From contig QNGE01000111.1 in the NCBI GenBank assembly GCA_008508345.1, forward strand, positions 239,289 to 303,288: a DNA stretch of 64,000 nt. The letters are read 5' to 3'. Positions 1 through 12,474 of the stretch are shown one piece after another. This stretch comes from Paragonimus westermani. Its lineage: Eukaryota; Platyhelminthes; Trematoda; Plagiorchiida; Troglotrematidae. A program made the position numbers and the translations under genes. A model generated the notes under the pieces. That model saw only the letters and a list, made by a program, of their open reading frames with translations, ran no database searches and was not told the DNA's origin. Each line of letters begins with the position of its first letter. The stretch's first letter is position 1.

Positions 1-3000
1 GTTTAAGCAAATCAACCTTCACGGTTCTAATGGACTGCTTTGGTAACTTACCTTGAAATTAGGTTAAAAAAGGTCGAGTTTTGTTTATCTCAGAACTAAT
101 ACGTGATGGATGTCTTTTTTCAGACTCGGAATGAAATATGAGCTATAGTGATTGTGTCACAACTTTCTTGATTGTTGCTACTAAAAGACTTCACGGTAAA
201 CACGACAGTCATCAAAACAATGTTCGATCATCTTAATTGTCTACTGAAGTACACAGGACATTTACTGCCTTCTCTAGAGACAAACGGGGGACCTCAACAC
301 TGCTCATAAGCAAATGTAAATGAGCATTTTTGTATGATAATTCGGTTTTGTTTAGTTTGTTACTGATTGCATGGTGGCCAGTGCGATTGTTTCGTGACAG
401 TGTGCACTAGAGTTCAGTCTAAGTAGTGACATTACTATGTGCTACTAATGAGTCACAGAGTTCATCAAGAAAAGAGCTCTGTGCAGTTCTGTTTAAGTGC
501 GTAAACTGTGAGCAAGTGCGTCAATCAAATTCATCACTAGCCATTGGTAATGGAAGATGACCACCTAAAATAGAGCTTTCTTTAGCGTTCGCGGAGATGT
601 GCGACCGAGCACCGTTAAACGCAAGCAATAATAACGATATTTCACTGGGTGGATCAAAGTGCACAAACATATTGTGTTCACTTTTTAACACAGGGCTGAA
701 GTGAAAAACCTGTAACCACGGGTAAGTATTGAAGGTCTTGGTTATAGTAAATTGAAATCCACTCGTATTTAACTATGGTTTGCGTGTCCATACCAACAGA
801 ACACTACTCAAGAGCGAGTATTTGGAGGCATTTAATCAGAAGTACCAGGTCGTGCCTTATCTGATGTCAACGGTGCGGTTATTACTATAGCTGCTCTGTA
901 AGCCCGTGGTCAGGATCAAAATTGTGGTCGTGAGAAGGATATGTACTACTATATAAACTCTAACATGGCAAAACCCGAGTCTATCGCTACTTTCCGAATG
1001 GAATCAGCCGAAATTTTTTACGAACGCGGAAAGTGAATTCACTATAAACTAATATTACAGTCTATTCCTATATCTACATAAGACTTGAAAATTAAATAGA
1101 ACATGTAGGACTAATCCGCAAGACCAGAGCATATGTAATTTGACTTGAATAATTCACAAACTTGTGTACAAATCAAAGTAGCCCGCTTAAAACACGGCAT
1201 TTCAACGGAGTTTGAATCGTTTATCTGATGGGATGCTAATGAAGCGATTGACAGCACTCACTTCGGAGGCAAAAGATTTCGAATCTACCCTTCTGTCTGA
1301 TGAAGGACAAATTACGGATGAGCTTTCACAAGAACGCACCTCAAAATAGAATTCACCGTTTTGTAATTAGACGTCCTGGAATTATGTCTGGACACGAATG
1401 TTGGACGTAGACATGAAATATGTTTAACAGTCATCATTAAAAACCTCTGACCGCACACCACTGTGACAAAACTGAACTAGTTAGACTTCAGAAACATACA
1501 ACAGCCTTTTTAATGTGACAGGATTGTTCAATATTGTGGGGCTTGAATAATTTATATTGGTTCATGAAATCAACTTTAAAATTATTCTGACCGGCCTTCA
1601 AGATTTTCCGTAACCAACGGATTCATTATTCTGTTTCCAGGTTTTCAAGGAATTCGATTTTCTAAAGCCAAACAGCCCATGTTACATCACAAATCTGTCG
1701 AATCAGTCAGCCAGTGCGCTGAATGTTTTGTACACAGTCACGCGATCACATGACCCGTTGTACACCTATTGGTTGCTTCCGCTACAACTTGGTCTGGACG
1801 CGGTAGCTCAGACTGAATGGATGGATCAGCAACATTGTCATTACCCAACGGCAGCAGTGGAAGAAGGTTAGCTTGCGTTGGCCGACAACAAAACTTATGT
1901 ATGCATGTGCGTGTTTGCTGACTTAGCGTGTGGTCAGGCTTGTGTGGTGTTTTGATTCTAAGAGATATGCTGACTAGAACTTTCTTCAAGGACTCAAGAA
2001 TCTTAGTGTAGTCTCCTATCTGATGAAACAACATACTAATCAGTTCTCAGGTTAACGGAACTCGAGCAGAATGCTACGTTTTGTGAGTAGACTTCCTTGA
2101 AGTCTGACCCCGATCCTTCCAGATTCAGCTGTGTGAGACAAGCTAAAGGCAAACAGACAAATGAAAAGCAGTTACACGCGCACGATTCTTTGTCGCACTA
2201 GTTGCCGCATATGGGAGTTTAGGTAATGAGGCACGAATCTGTTAGTGCACCGAAGAACTATATTTGTTACTGCGACGATTCCGTCCTCAGCGCACGGAAA
2301 GGGGATCACAAGAGGTGTCTTCAAACAAAGAAAACTCCAACTGTCCGACGGCTGGCCGTGACCGCCGGCCTATTATTCTGTACGGTCGAAAAACCTGCAG
2401 TGATTCTCAGATAGATAATTTAGACCACAATATTTCTGGTGCATGCAACTGTAACCGGAAGGAATCGTTAAAGTCTTATTCCTCAGGCTAACACACAAGG
2501 TGGATCTCTCACTGTCAACTGAGTCAGGTTATTGAGTCAGAGACTCCGGATCAGTTACCCTCAAGAAAACCCCATATCCCTCCACCCTACAGGCCAGATC
2601 ACTAAGTCAGAGGTTCCAATCGAGGTCACTTCAATCAATTCGAGGTGTGCTCGTGGAGAAAGGGAGCTGTCTGTCGGGAAGTGAAATGTGTATACCATGT
2701 GTAATTAGTGCAGCATTAGACGGTTAAAACTCTGGACTGCAACAAAGATGTTCGCGATGGAATGGAGTAATTACCGCACCGATGTTGATGTCTTGTGTGG
2801 CATAGGCTTTATGAATCAATGTAAGCGGCGGACAGCAACCTATGGGTCGTTTTCACAGGTAGGTTATTTGGCAGAAGACGATCAGGAACACGGTGTATGT
2901 GCTGCAGAAGTTGACCGAATATGTTTTTCGATCGTACACCCACCACAAAGCGTCAGTCCTTGAATCATATCTACTGCGATTCAGTCAGGATAATTTCGGG

Positions 3001-3950
3001 ACTTCTCTTAGTGTCTACGGTTTGACCAAGCAACGCCGATGAGAAAATGATGATATACATGATAGACAAGTAATAGACAATTTGTTTTGGTCAACTGAAA
3101 ACGCGCCGGTTAGGCACGACTCAGTAGATTTGTTGTGAGTTTTCGATACGCAGATATGCCATCAGTGAGCGTGGTGATGGACTACTCCATCAGCTGGTTA
3201 TCATCAACGCCCAATTCCACATGGGTGAGAGTGATATCAATACTTCGACCGAACCACGAAATGGCTAGTACTATGTGATTATCTGTTTGAAAGTATCATG
3301 ACGCGCCACTTGCGAAATGCGTACCATGCGAGTGGTCCACGGACTAAATGTAGAACTGATAACATGCTGGTCATCACTGAGTTTTGTTTCAATTTTACAA
3401 ATCCGCTCATTGCAAATGACTTGGAGAGTTAAGGAAAATTGGACTTTAAGCCACTGACGAACTCAAAGACAAGGGTGGTGTTGCAAAGTACAGTTGCTGT
3501 TAGCCTTCAAGGTGTTGCTGCATCCACTACCCTCCTGAAGTTTGGCGATAACATTCGAAAAGTAGATCGTCGTGGTAGCTATTCAGACAGTTGTTGTGCC
3601 GTATCAGAAGGACTTGGACTAATTTAACAGCAAAGATGTGGTTATGCCGAGGGAACAGTGATGTGGCTGTTGTTGCACCGGCTGACTAGAACAGTGGAAA
3701 CAAGAAAGCTACATCCTGCAACGGTCGCCAACAACTCGCCGAATATATTCGTAAAAGTATTGGAACCCAGAGAAAAAATCATTGTGAGCTGATGTAAGAC
3801 TTGGCTGGCAGCCTATAGCGCAAAGGTTGCATGATTCACTTAATTTTCGACCCATCTCTCCAGTCTAGCACCGCACTGATTGACAAAGTCTCTGACATGT
3901 CTTGCATTCAACTGAACGGGATTATGAAAGTCTGGCTGAAACAGTTTGGC
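1..3950. other. No gene recognised
   Basis: I find no protein family, RNA gene or clear repeat here. Open frames are short (98 codons or fewer) and overlap on both strands, as expected by chance at about 41% GC. A splice-like pair (acceptor before 703, strong donor at about 725) frames a 28-base segment with a stop or no coding sense in every frame, so it is not called. The stretch at 2748-2960 is open for 71 codons but resembles nothing I know. Confidence 0.5.
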
Positions 3951-3969
3951 AGCCCACTAATCCGGTCGA

Positions 3970-4340
3970 TTTTCATTGGTTGGGCTAGCGTTAGTAGCCT
4001 ACCACAGCAATTTATCAAATAGTCAGTTGCTCTTGCCCCGGATTTTATCAGTGGTACAGACTGCCGTTTTGCAACTGCGAAGCAAAAATTCTGCACGTGA
4101 GAATGGATTGCCAGGGAAACTTCTGAAGCATACCGGAACCACCCTTGGGGTAGGCCTTGTTTCAGTTGCTTAGCTCCATCTGGAGGCGGAAAACAGTCCC
4201 TCAGGTGTTCAATGATGCTCTGAGGATAACAACGTTTAAAGGTGAGGTAGCAAGCGGTGCACCGAAAGCTAAAGGACTAACAGCCTATCGTACTGTGTTG
4301 GATAGGCTCTTGCAAGTATTTAGTTTACAGGATAGTTGAA
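3970..4340 (+). pseudogene. RTE-like LINE reverse transcriptase fragment (decayed)
   Basis: This is a remnant of the N-terminal part of a non-LTR reverse transcriptase. One frame reads SARENGLPGKLLKHTG. A second frame, starting near 4155, reads SSIWRRKTVPQVFNDA. Together they match the RTE pattern in which a conserved glycine-leucine-proline stretch is followed about 30 residues later by a W(R/K)...VPQ(D/E)F(K/R)DA block just before the first palm strand. A frameshift and stops separate the two blocks, and the catalytic palm motifs cannot be found downstream. It is a dead copy, truncated on both sides. A CR1-like origin is possible, but the VPQxFxDA spacing favours RTE. Confidence 0.55.
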
Positions 4341-4719
4341 GGTGGAAGTGGTTCAGTATATCTTAATTTGTGCTGGACGTTTTCCAAGAAGTCAGTAATA
4401 GAAAGACTATCAGCGAGTAAGTTGGATAATAATGGAAAGAGTAGAAAATAAACCGCTGTCTTTCACAAAACGTAGCCTACAGAAGACAGCAGGTGGTTGA
4501 TATCAACAGTGAGAAGTGGATAGAATTATCAGTCTAGTGAACTGATGCCGATAATTAAGTTATGTGAATGCTCAGTTTAATTCTCCGAATGTGAACTAAT
4601 TCTTTACCTGAAATCAACTATTGATAACACAGTCACTATCGACTGTGGTAGTTTGTTACCAATTGCGAAAAACAGTGTCTTTTACAAGTCAGCCGACTCA
4701 CCTGCTTTTATGGGTCTCC

Positions 4720-5615
4720 TGAGTTATTCCTGAAGACGATCAGCTTGTATAGCCAGCTCAAGATGGGCACGTATTAGTGAATTGAAAATACTGGTGGAAC
4801 AGTTTGGATAAAACCATCCAAACAATCTGGTGATTAACCCAAGTACGAATTGGACTTTCTTGGCCATTGACGCACCAACGGGAAACAGACTAAAGGCACT
4901 TGACCCAGTCATGCCAATGTTGTACTCGCATATCGTGTTTCTCAGTTTTTCTCCTCCCAGAAATTAATCCATAAAGCCCGAATTACGATGTTGCTTCTAG
5001 TAACACACAGTTGTGTTTAGCGGTGGGGGCGGTTGTCATTGTCTCAGCGATGTAATATGTTTAAAACACTGTAGCTTCTCACTTTCAGTCATACTGTACA
5101 CAGTACACCAAATGGGATTGTCAGTAACACATATTACTCATCGAGATTTAACAAACCGTGAGATTTCGTGCACAATCATAATGAGGAGCAGAGGACATAA
5201 TATGGAATCATGTGGCACGCCACTGGGCTCACCAGTCTTGAAAAGTTATGTTCACTTTGAAAGTAAAACGAAGATCTTAAAAACTAACTTGTGAGTCGTA
5301 GGTTTTGAAAAGTTCCTGTATCATAATTACAAAGTTTCATGAGATGGTCTGTTTGGTCGAGAGCTTCAAAGTGTTTAGAAAAACCGCATCAGCCACTCCT
5401 GTCCAATTTTTCAGAGTTGCAGGTAGGTTGGTAGCATAAAGATATCTTTCGAACTTCATGTGGAATGTCAGGCAAAAAGGCAAATAAGATGAACCGGTCA
5501 TCATTCAAGTTCTTCATGATTTTTCGGGTATGTGGAAATAGTACAGTCGGCCTGTAATTAACAAGCTCATTGTGGCCACCGCCTTTAAGGACCAGTGACA
5601 CTACGTACACTTCCA
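4720..5615 (-). pseudogene. CR1-like LINE: reverse transcriptase start and C-terminal region
   Basis: On the minus strand, 5610-5500 reads LKGGGHNELVNYRPTVLFPH, the typical entry into a LINE reverse transcriptase (KGG..., NYRP motif). Further along, 4912-4720 reads ASMAKKVQFVLGLITRLF and then SLIRAHLELAIQ. This matches the region after the polymerase in CR1-like LINEs, where RPHLEYA is the usual form. About 830 bases separate the two blocks, against roughly 1,050 expected, and the catalytic YADD region is not readable between them. The copy is therefore deleted and full of stops. The endonuclease end of the same element may be the fragment at 8200-8680, with a Penelope-like element between (see findings). 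Confidence 0.6.
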
Positions 5616-5689
5616 GGTCTTAAAAGCCTTATCATCTCAGAATTCGATGTGACGTTTACAGAGCGAAATCCGCATTAGGTTTAGTACGA

Positions 5690-6990
5690 ATAAAGTGAAA
5701 CAGTTTGGGCGTCGTGTTCAACGTGTTACTGATGAATGGATAAAGAATAACACAAAATTACGAAAAAGTTGCAATACTCCACGTTTCAACCACCTCGGAT
5801 GGTCACGTAAAATAGGTAATGATGGAAATTTTCTTAGTTTTGATGTGACCTCTTTTCACAGTAGTCTACCGGTAAAACATGGCATCGATGTTGTTAGATA
5901 GTTAGTAGAAAGTGTTGACTCTCTTAAGGCACACACTAATCTATCACACTGTGAAATTTTCTGGTCTCGAAATTTCTTTGCATTCGAACATTTTTCCACG
6001 TCAAACAAAATGTTATACAAGCAAATCGACAGTGTAGCTATGGGTTCCCTTGTTGCACCTGTAGTAGTCATTCTTTTCTACGCACATTTGGAAACACAAG
6101 CGATGAATGAATTTATCTGCCCTCTACAAGTTTTGTGGAAATATGTAGATGACACATTCTTTATCATGAAACGAACCGCTCGCACCCAGTTCTTATAGTT
6201 TGTTAACTCAAAATGTAATGGCATTGTATTCATGTTGGAAACTGAAGCCGGTGTGTGTACACTTAAATTTTCCAGACTGCCTAGTTAAAGTCGACGAGCA
6301 ACATAGATATGAGATTTCTGTGTACCTCAAACCGGCCCATTCTGGTCGATATATCAACTCCAGGTCATTGCATCCAATGGGTACAAAAAGAACAATCATC
6401 AGACCAGTTATCAGTAGGATTAATAAAAATTATAACAATGAACTTTTTGAAACAATAGGGACTACTCACACTAAAGAAATGCTGACCACTAATTAATATC
6501 GATACACATTTATTGAAAACAATTAGCCACATGTCGACTATGGTGGAGATCAATGAGGCCAGAACTTTCAAGTCTACTATGCAAATACCATATCGTGGAT
6601 AAACACCTGAAAAAAGTCGTCGCATCCTTTTTGGGCAAGTTATCCGGACCGTATTTCGGTTGGAAAATACCTTAGAATGACTGAGGATGCATCCTCAGGA
6701 TCCAGTTTCTATGGGTGTCCAGAGAGACTACGTTTACGAAATCAAATGAGATGATTACAATACCAGTTATTTGGAGGAGACAAGCAGACAACTGAAAGTA
6801 CATGTTGCCGAACACAAGTGGCACACGAAGTTTGCTCCTAAACGCGCATATGAACTTCAGAAGCTAGAGAAGGATTCGGCTATCGCACTACCTGAACTGT
6901 CTGAGAATCACAACCTATGTTTGATCAAGATCGATTGATTCACAAGGTTCTACCTTCTCGTGAGAGCTGATGCTCTGCTGAAGCTCTCAC
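5690..6990 (+). mobile_element. Penelope-like element (reverse transcriptase plus GIY-YIG remnant)
   Basis: This is a decayed Penelope-like retroelement. The first palm motif reads SFDVTSFHSSLPV at about 5835-5875 (FDVTSLFTNIP in the family). It is followed by YKQIDSVAMGSLVAP near 6015-6058 and the catalytic box KYVDDTFF at about 6139-6162, with both aspartates present. After a stop at about 6197 a new frame continues through VYLKPAHSGRYINSRSLHP, the family's YRKPTxTGxY(I/L)...SxHP block. Near 6760-6870, TSYLEETSRQLKVHVAEHK is the remnant of the C-terminal GIY-YIG endonuclease that separates Penelope-like elements from LINEs. In-frame stops at about 5899 and 6197, and frameshifts after 6500, make it non-functional. 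No N-terminal domain or terminal repeat could be delimited. Confidence 0.85.
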
Positions 6991-7249
6991 CAGTTACACA
7001 CAACACCGTTGTGTCGATCACAGTGATAGCAAACCCTTGACTGCAGTGTGGCGTGGATGGATAAACAGCACCAGACACAGACGTGTCTTATCCATATCAT
7101 TTTCACCCCCACTTAATGGACAAAGAATTCGACCAACCATTTCGGATGCAGTGCAGATTGACCTAACCAGGCAAATCCTACGTGACCTTTATTCGTCTTT
7201 TGATGTGATTTCGATTAAAACATCCCTGAGAAAGGCTACTAGAGGTAAT

Positions 7250-8199
7250 TGAAACGTAGAGTAATGCAAATTGCTCCTAACGTTATGTTATTCTCACTCC
7301 GCTTACCAATCTACACTTCAACCTTGACAACGTTTCAACGCACCTATTTAATACTAGGGATGAGATCATAAGCTGGGAGCTTGTTCTCACAAAGCTTTGG
7401 TCGTTTCCATAATATGCTGTGTATTCCATAAGTTATCGTCCACATGGCCTTGGCAGTATTGGTACTAGGCGTATGTAGTGACTCCGTGAAGGTGAAAGAT
7501 AACAATCAGAGAATGGCTACTGAGAACGTCGGTGGCTTCTCTGTTTGAAGCAATCGTCCCACTTGTGTGGAACAGATGGCAGACGGTTTTTGATGGTGAA
7601 TGCAATATTGCTACCAAACAGTTTCAGACCCCATACTAAACGCGGTAGTTAGATCTCTATAGTACTGACGTTGGTCGGGTCTCTTGTGTATTGTTTCTCG
7701 GTTCCGGACCATACAATATTCATCAACTGCTTTTCAGTTCTCCACAACGTACATTTGATTTGAACTGTTTTATTTAATGTCACTAAATATCACGTACAAC
7801 AAAAAGTGGTTCATTTGCTCCTGAGTAGTCTAAGTTGCCCGATCGGAACGTGTTTGTTGATGGCTGTAGTAGTGGCGTCCACAAGATAATGCCAGTGACC
7901 ATCAGATGATACACAGGGGTATCATACTAGCACATATAATTAAGTCCTTTGGTGAGGAACATCCAGTCCGTTTTGTGGAAGTTCCTTACGAAGTGTCAGG
8001 TGAGGGGAATATTGATACTTCATGTGGAGGTCCCGCAGACACTACGACCAAGAGGGGCTTTAGTTTGCAATCCATTAATCACGTGTTCTGCTGTTTACAA
8101 AATCATCCAGCTTCAGGTTTCTGAGAAACCTTTCACCAAGTGGGTTCTCTGACATTTTCCGTCAACTGAGAACTCGTAGTTGCAGCAAACGATTCAAAA
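7250..8199. other. No gene recognised (possible interior of the minus-strand CR1-like LINE)
   Basis: Nothing is directly recognisable. Two overlapping plus-strand frames at 7906-8152 stay open for about 70 codons without similarity to anything I know. By spacing, this stretch would hold the linker between endonuclease and reverse transcriptase if the fragments at 8200-8680 and 4720-5615 belong to one minus-strand LINE. Confidence 0.35.
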
Positions 8200-8680
8200 G
8201 AATATGACGCGATTCTAGTGTGAAACACTGTCATAGAAGTCAATTGCAGGGTAGATGAAATCACCCGCGATTAAGCTCTGTGAAACTCCCCCAGAAGCCA
8301 ACCTACTTACGGTGTCAATTCACAGGCGATCGTTGAACAGGGAGACAGATGGGAGTCAATAGGTTACATCAACCCGACAACTGGATGATTAGTTGAAATG
8401 CACAATGAGCTATACTGGTTCAGGCGAACCCACAAGAAATGTGACATGTACCGCTGAAACCTTGAACCGGCTGTCAGTATGAATGATTTCACTGCCGTCT
8501 CAGGCATCTTGGCGATCATGACGGTATATTAGTACAAGGTATATTAAATTTCTTGATTTCAACTCATCACATGCTATTTGAAACCTCTCCGTTTTGCTGC
8601 GAAGGTATGCGGTCCTGGTATAAAAGCACTTGACGGTGGTCATGAAAGAGCTCCCACCTCGTGATTCTACCTCTAGTCTC
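8200..8680 (-). pseudogene. CR1-like LINE apurinic endonuclease fragment
   Basis: On the minus strand, starting near 8650, the frame reads MTTVKCFYTRTAYLRSKTER and then FQIACDELKSRN. This is the start of the endonuclease domain in CR1-like LINEs, where the usual form is (L/V)KC(L/W)YTNARSL(R)(N/S)K...E(F/L). The open frame runs from 8907 to 8500, 135 codons, so it extends upstream into sequence I do not recognise. After 8500 the similarity fades, with a possible PGF-like block near 8440. The conserved asparagine of the TNARSL motif reads as arginine, so it is probably inactive. It is useful mainly as a marker of the 5' side of a minus-strand LINE. Confidence 0.5.
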
Positions 8681-8909
8681 TTGGGTTGCCGTATACTTTT
8701 CTTTCTGAGAAGATGGACGAACCCTACTGTTTGTGTGCTCATGCCACAGCCCTTAATTATGATGACGACTGCATCCCGTTTTCTGTTTGTGGAGTTAAAG
8801 TGACTACCAAAACACCATTCAAATGTTCGGGTTGACTTTGAGATGACGATAACTGCCCCTCTACAAATGCACATGAAACATGCTACAAACGAGTCGTGCT
8901 GAAACATGT

Positions 8910-10295
8910 GTCCATGAAATAACCGGAAACCAACACTAATTTTACAGCCTGCGTTATCTGTTTCATCGCCTGGGTAGGTGTTTGATACCAGGAAGATAAA
9001 AGATACTGCACTGTTTACTCAATCAATCTTCTACACTTTTCTTCAGTCGTTCATCCGGATAAAATGCTTGTCTTACAGGGGCCACAAAAAAAACGGAAAT
9101 GAGGGGCGGATTATTGGGAATAGAACGACGGGAAGAATTGCGAGATCCACAGACACGGATGGATGTCATTGTTGCATAGAAGCGCATCACCGATGTCCAA
9201 TGCTTTTTCGTTTTTCCCTTGTTGAATTGTGCGGCCAACGAGGTGGAAGTTATTAGTTTCTATACGTGTAATCGTTTTCTTGCATGTTGTATGATCATAC
9301 TACACAAACGGACGACGGTTAACATGATATTCCTGACACAAGGAAAAATTTTCAAAATCGTGGATTCTGGAGACTGTTTGCTTTTTTCTGTTCATGCTGT
9401 TGCCTTATTCGGGGTTTTAAGGATGACCTCAGCGAATAATCACGGTTTATGATGAAGCCTGCTTTTGAATGATCGTTCGTGATCCTCTTGTGAACGTTGC
9501 AGTCTGTTTTATTTAATCACTAACATTAACACCAAAAAACCCAACGCAAATGCTTATCGAGTATGAAACCGTGACAATCCTTCCTAGCCAACCCAGTGCA
9601 AAGAATGTTTACTGTCTCAGTCACACCACTGCTTTGGGCTTTTTCCAAATCTCTCTTTCACTCTGTTGACTATTTCTTTGAAGGTTGTGCCGAAGAATGT
9701 GCTGAACTTGGCCAACATTTGATAGACTCCTTCCTTGTCAATCTTAAAAAAGGAAGGACGGTTCCTTGTGTATACTTAACTCTTTCCTGCGAATCTTGCA
9801 CTGTGTAGTCTTTTTGATGGTTTAAAACAGTACAAAGCCACAGTTTAGTCAGCAGAACGTGCTGAACGTAGTATACTACCGTGGGGTCACAAATGCGTTC
9901 AGTCTTATACTTCGGAATTACGTAGATCGCACAGCAGCTGATTCATATCTTCCACAACAGATCTCGACGACGGGCTTCAGCATTGTCCAGAAGGTTCTGC
10001 GCATACACTCCCCAAGGTAAGACTGATTTTGAGTGTACACCAAATGAGCAAACAATGACATTTTTGCGTTAGTTATATTCATGATGCGAGTGTTCACTAA
10101 ATTGCTATGCCGTCTCGTAGTGAATATCCGAACAAGCGCTGAACTTTGATTAACATTTACTCTTGGAAAATTGAGGCCGTGTTTACCTTGTCAACTCCTG
10201 GCTGTTCATTCCATCCCCTTCTTATTAAATCATTAATTGCTGACAGTGACTGAATACACTGACCAAAGTGGAAGGTGTGTTGGCGCAGTAGTTTG
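8910..10295. other. No established gene; two weak exon candidates
   Basis: Two stretches look mildly exon-like on the plus strand. Near 9684-9760, a pyrimidine-rich acceptor precedes CAEECAELGQHLIDSF followed by NLKKGRT, with no strong donor. Near 9961-10016, an acceptor after CCACAACAG and a GTAAGA donor frame 56 bases that are open in all three phases. Neither has recognisable similarity, so both remain guesses. Confidence 0.25.
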
Positions 10296-10541
10296 TCATC
10301 GGGCCAATTACATAACATTTTATACCATCATGGTTGTCAAGCGAGAATAAATCAAGAAAGAAATCAAGAAGAAATCAACGATGGCACCCCATTACCCACT
10401 TGACAACTCCGGAGGTCAATTTTGTCACCTAATTGTCGTCCAATTCACAATCGTTTGATGTAGCTATGTGACTAATTGCTCTTGATTTCTTCACGCTTGA
10501 CAACCATGATGGTATAAAATGTTATGTTATTGGCCCGATGA
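10296..10541. mobile_element. MITE-like foldback element with long terminal inverted repeats
   Basis: The two ends are inverted copies of each other. The left end begins TCATCGGGCCAAT and runs to about 10343. The right end, read on the minus strand from 10541, begins the same way and matches for about 48 bases with a single difference seen (ATTACATAAC against ATAACATAAC). A weaker match then continues through A-rich ATCAAGAA sequence, giving inverted repeats of about 60 bases. The unique centre is about 120 bases and has no open frame, so the element is non-autonomous. The parent family is unknown. No target-site duplication was clear: flanks are AGTTTG on the left and TGAATAA on the right. 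Confidence 0.85.
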
Positions 10542-10869
10542 TGAATAACCGAAAACAGACTGTTCGCCAAAATCACCTTTGTCTTCTACTGAACTCATGG
10601 GTCTATTCGAATCGTTGCAGTAATTTGTATCTTAGTAAACGTGATCCAATCGTCTTCTGTTCATTTACACAGTAAGCGGTAGATTAGGATACCTTACGAT
10701 ATATGCAGCTTTCCTCACAATAAATGAGTTTGTATGCAGGTCTTACTCATTGCTAGCTCATGACACGGGAGTAGGATAATTGATGGCTTGCTTGCAGTTT
10801 CTGATTGGGAAATGTACATCACCATTGAGGTGGTCAGGCAGAAAGCATTTTAAGGTCATCCTTTGACAG

Positions 10870-11004
10870 CCAGTGGACAGTCAAGGATACTCATTCTCTA
10901 TGGATGTTATATGACCGCCAGTTTTAGAGCAAAACTGACGAGGCAGATGCGATTCGGAAACAACAGTTTCAATGCATTAGGTCACCACTGGGATATGGAC
11001 CAAC
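10870..11004 (+). CDS. Candidate internal exon, unknown protein
   Basis: A pyrimidine-containing acceptor (CATCCTTTGACAG) precedes 135 bases open in only one frame. That frame begins SGQSRILILYGCYMTAS and ends near HHWDMDQ, followed by a GTAAGG donor. The exon would end in phase 1, which is compatible with the next candidate exon at 12264, which needs a one-base carry-over. No domain is recognised. The stretch could be chance, since an open run of this length is common at this base composition. Confidence 0.3.
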
Positions 11005-12263
11005 GTAAGGTACAAATATATTTTCGCATCAGACATTCTACTTTCAGTTTATGCACAAATATCTGATGATTAACCACCGTCTCTTCGGAGTCTATTTTGT
11101 AAGTTTCCTGAATGACTCATCTTACTCTTCGGGACCATTCAGGAAGTGTTCCAGTTCATATCAGGTAGTTAGATTCGTCCATATTAGGATCAACATTATC
11201 GTTACTCAGTCAGAGTGTTTGAAGTAATTTGTATAGCCTTACCTTGGGTGTTCGTCGTCAATGTTTGGAATTTCTAATCGTTATCTGGAACGGCCTATTA
11301 ATGACGAATAATTCGTTCCCAGCTTTGTGTGCAATTTAGATTGACATTTCGGTTAGCCTTTCAAGTTGAGCAGCTTGGAACTCAGTAACACGGCTGTAAG
11401 TTCGTGCACCAGTTTTTTACTGCATACCTAAATTGATAACACATACCTCAAAAGAGATGTACTCAGATTGAATTTCCTCATGATGGTTGTGTAAGACAAT
11501 ATTAGCTCATATCACACGCTGGTAATTTTACCACTCTGTCAGTTGTGCACAATCATTTTGGTCCATTCTACTGATACTGTTTAAACTCTGTGAGGTTTCA
11601 GTTCAACTGAATTCCCGTACTTTTGTTCAGACTGATAGTGGATTGTGAATTACGACTTTATTGCACCGACTGACATTGCATAAATAGTTCCGCATGTATC
11701 TTTTAATCAACACAAACAGACTGTTACGACTGACCTTCGGATGACTTCAGTATACAAACTATGTTTTATTTTCCGACATGTTTGTTCTTGGCTAACACTA
11801 GCTAGCCCTCACTCAAGCTGATATCTCGTCTGAGAGACAGGCAGTGATTGGTCATTCCATCTGTTAATTATGGTGATACGTTTGCACGGTAAACCTGAAA
11901 TCACAAAGTAAACTTATAACAAAATGCCACTGTCAGTTTGGCGTCTTTTCTCTTAGCACCAGAAGGGTAAGAAGCATGCCGTTGTTTTTGTTTTCAGCAG
12001 TTACTCAATCACATCGAGTACATAATTTAATTTTTATCGATGTGCGTTGCATAATGACAACTTTTTACGAATCATTTGTAACTCCTGATCATCCAAGTTA
12101 GTGTGTAAACTTATGATATCTGCTAGACTACAATAGTGACTGAATTTTTCACACAGCCTTTTTGTATAATACGTATTAGGTACAAACGATTTGATAAACT
12201 ACTTGCTCTGGTCTAATTCTCCCACAACACTTCCCCACATCAACTGCTTTGTAACTCTATCAG

Positions 12264-12472
12264 ATGTTCATGTGTACACGTTATCAATGTATCTGCACAT
12301 GTTGATACCGGTCGCTCGCAAGTGTGTTGGTCAGTCACCACAAGCACGACCGGGTGAAGCTCTACTGTTGCGGTTACTAAATTTGACCGGTCGAGTTTCA
12401 GAGGTTGTGCTTCATCTAAACAAAATAATCAAAATCGAATCACCAGAAGGACGGACAAATAATGTGTCAAAA
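12264..12472 (+). CDS. Candidate internal exon, unknown protein
   Basis: A strong acceptor (TTTGTAACTCTATCAG) and a strong GTAAGT donor enclose 209 bases open in a single frame. The frame contains LIPVARKCVGQSPQARPGEA, LLLRLLNLTG and VLHLNKIIKIESPEG. Base composition is more GC-rich than its surroundings, as expected of coding sequence. Phase fits the candidate exon at 10870-11004 upstream. I do not recognise the protein. It may be an early exon of the same plus-strand gene whose better-supported exons lie at 28-39 kb, but nothing here proves the link. Confidence 0.4.
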
Positions 12473-12474
12473 GT

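Noticed and set aside
6963..6995. Hammerhead within the first Penelope-like element (CTGATG in an imperfect hairpin)
   Set aside because: The core reads CTGATGC, and no GAAA segment or stem I partner is present.
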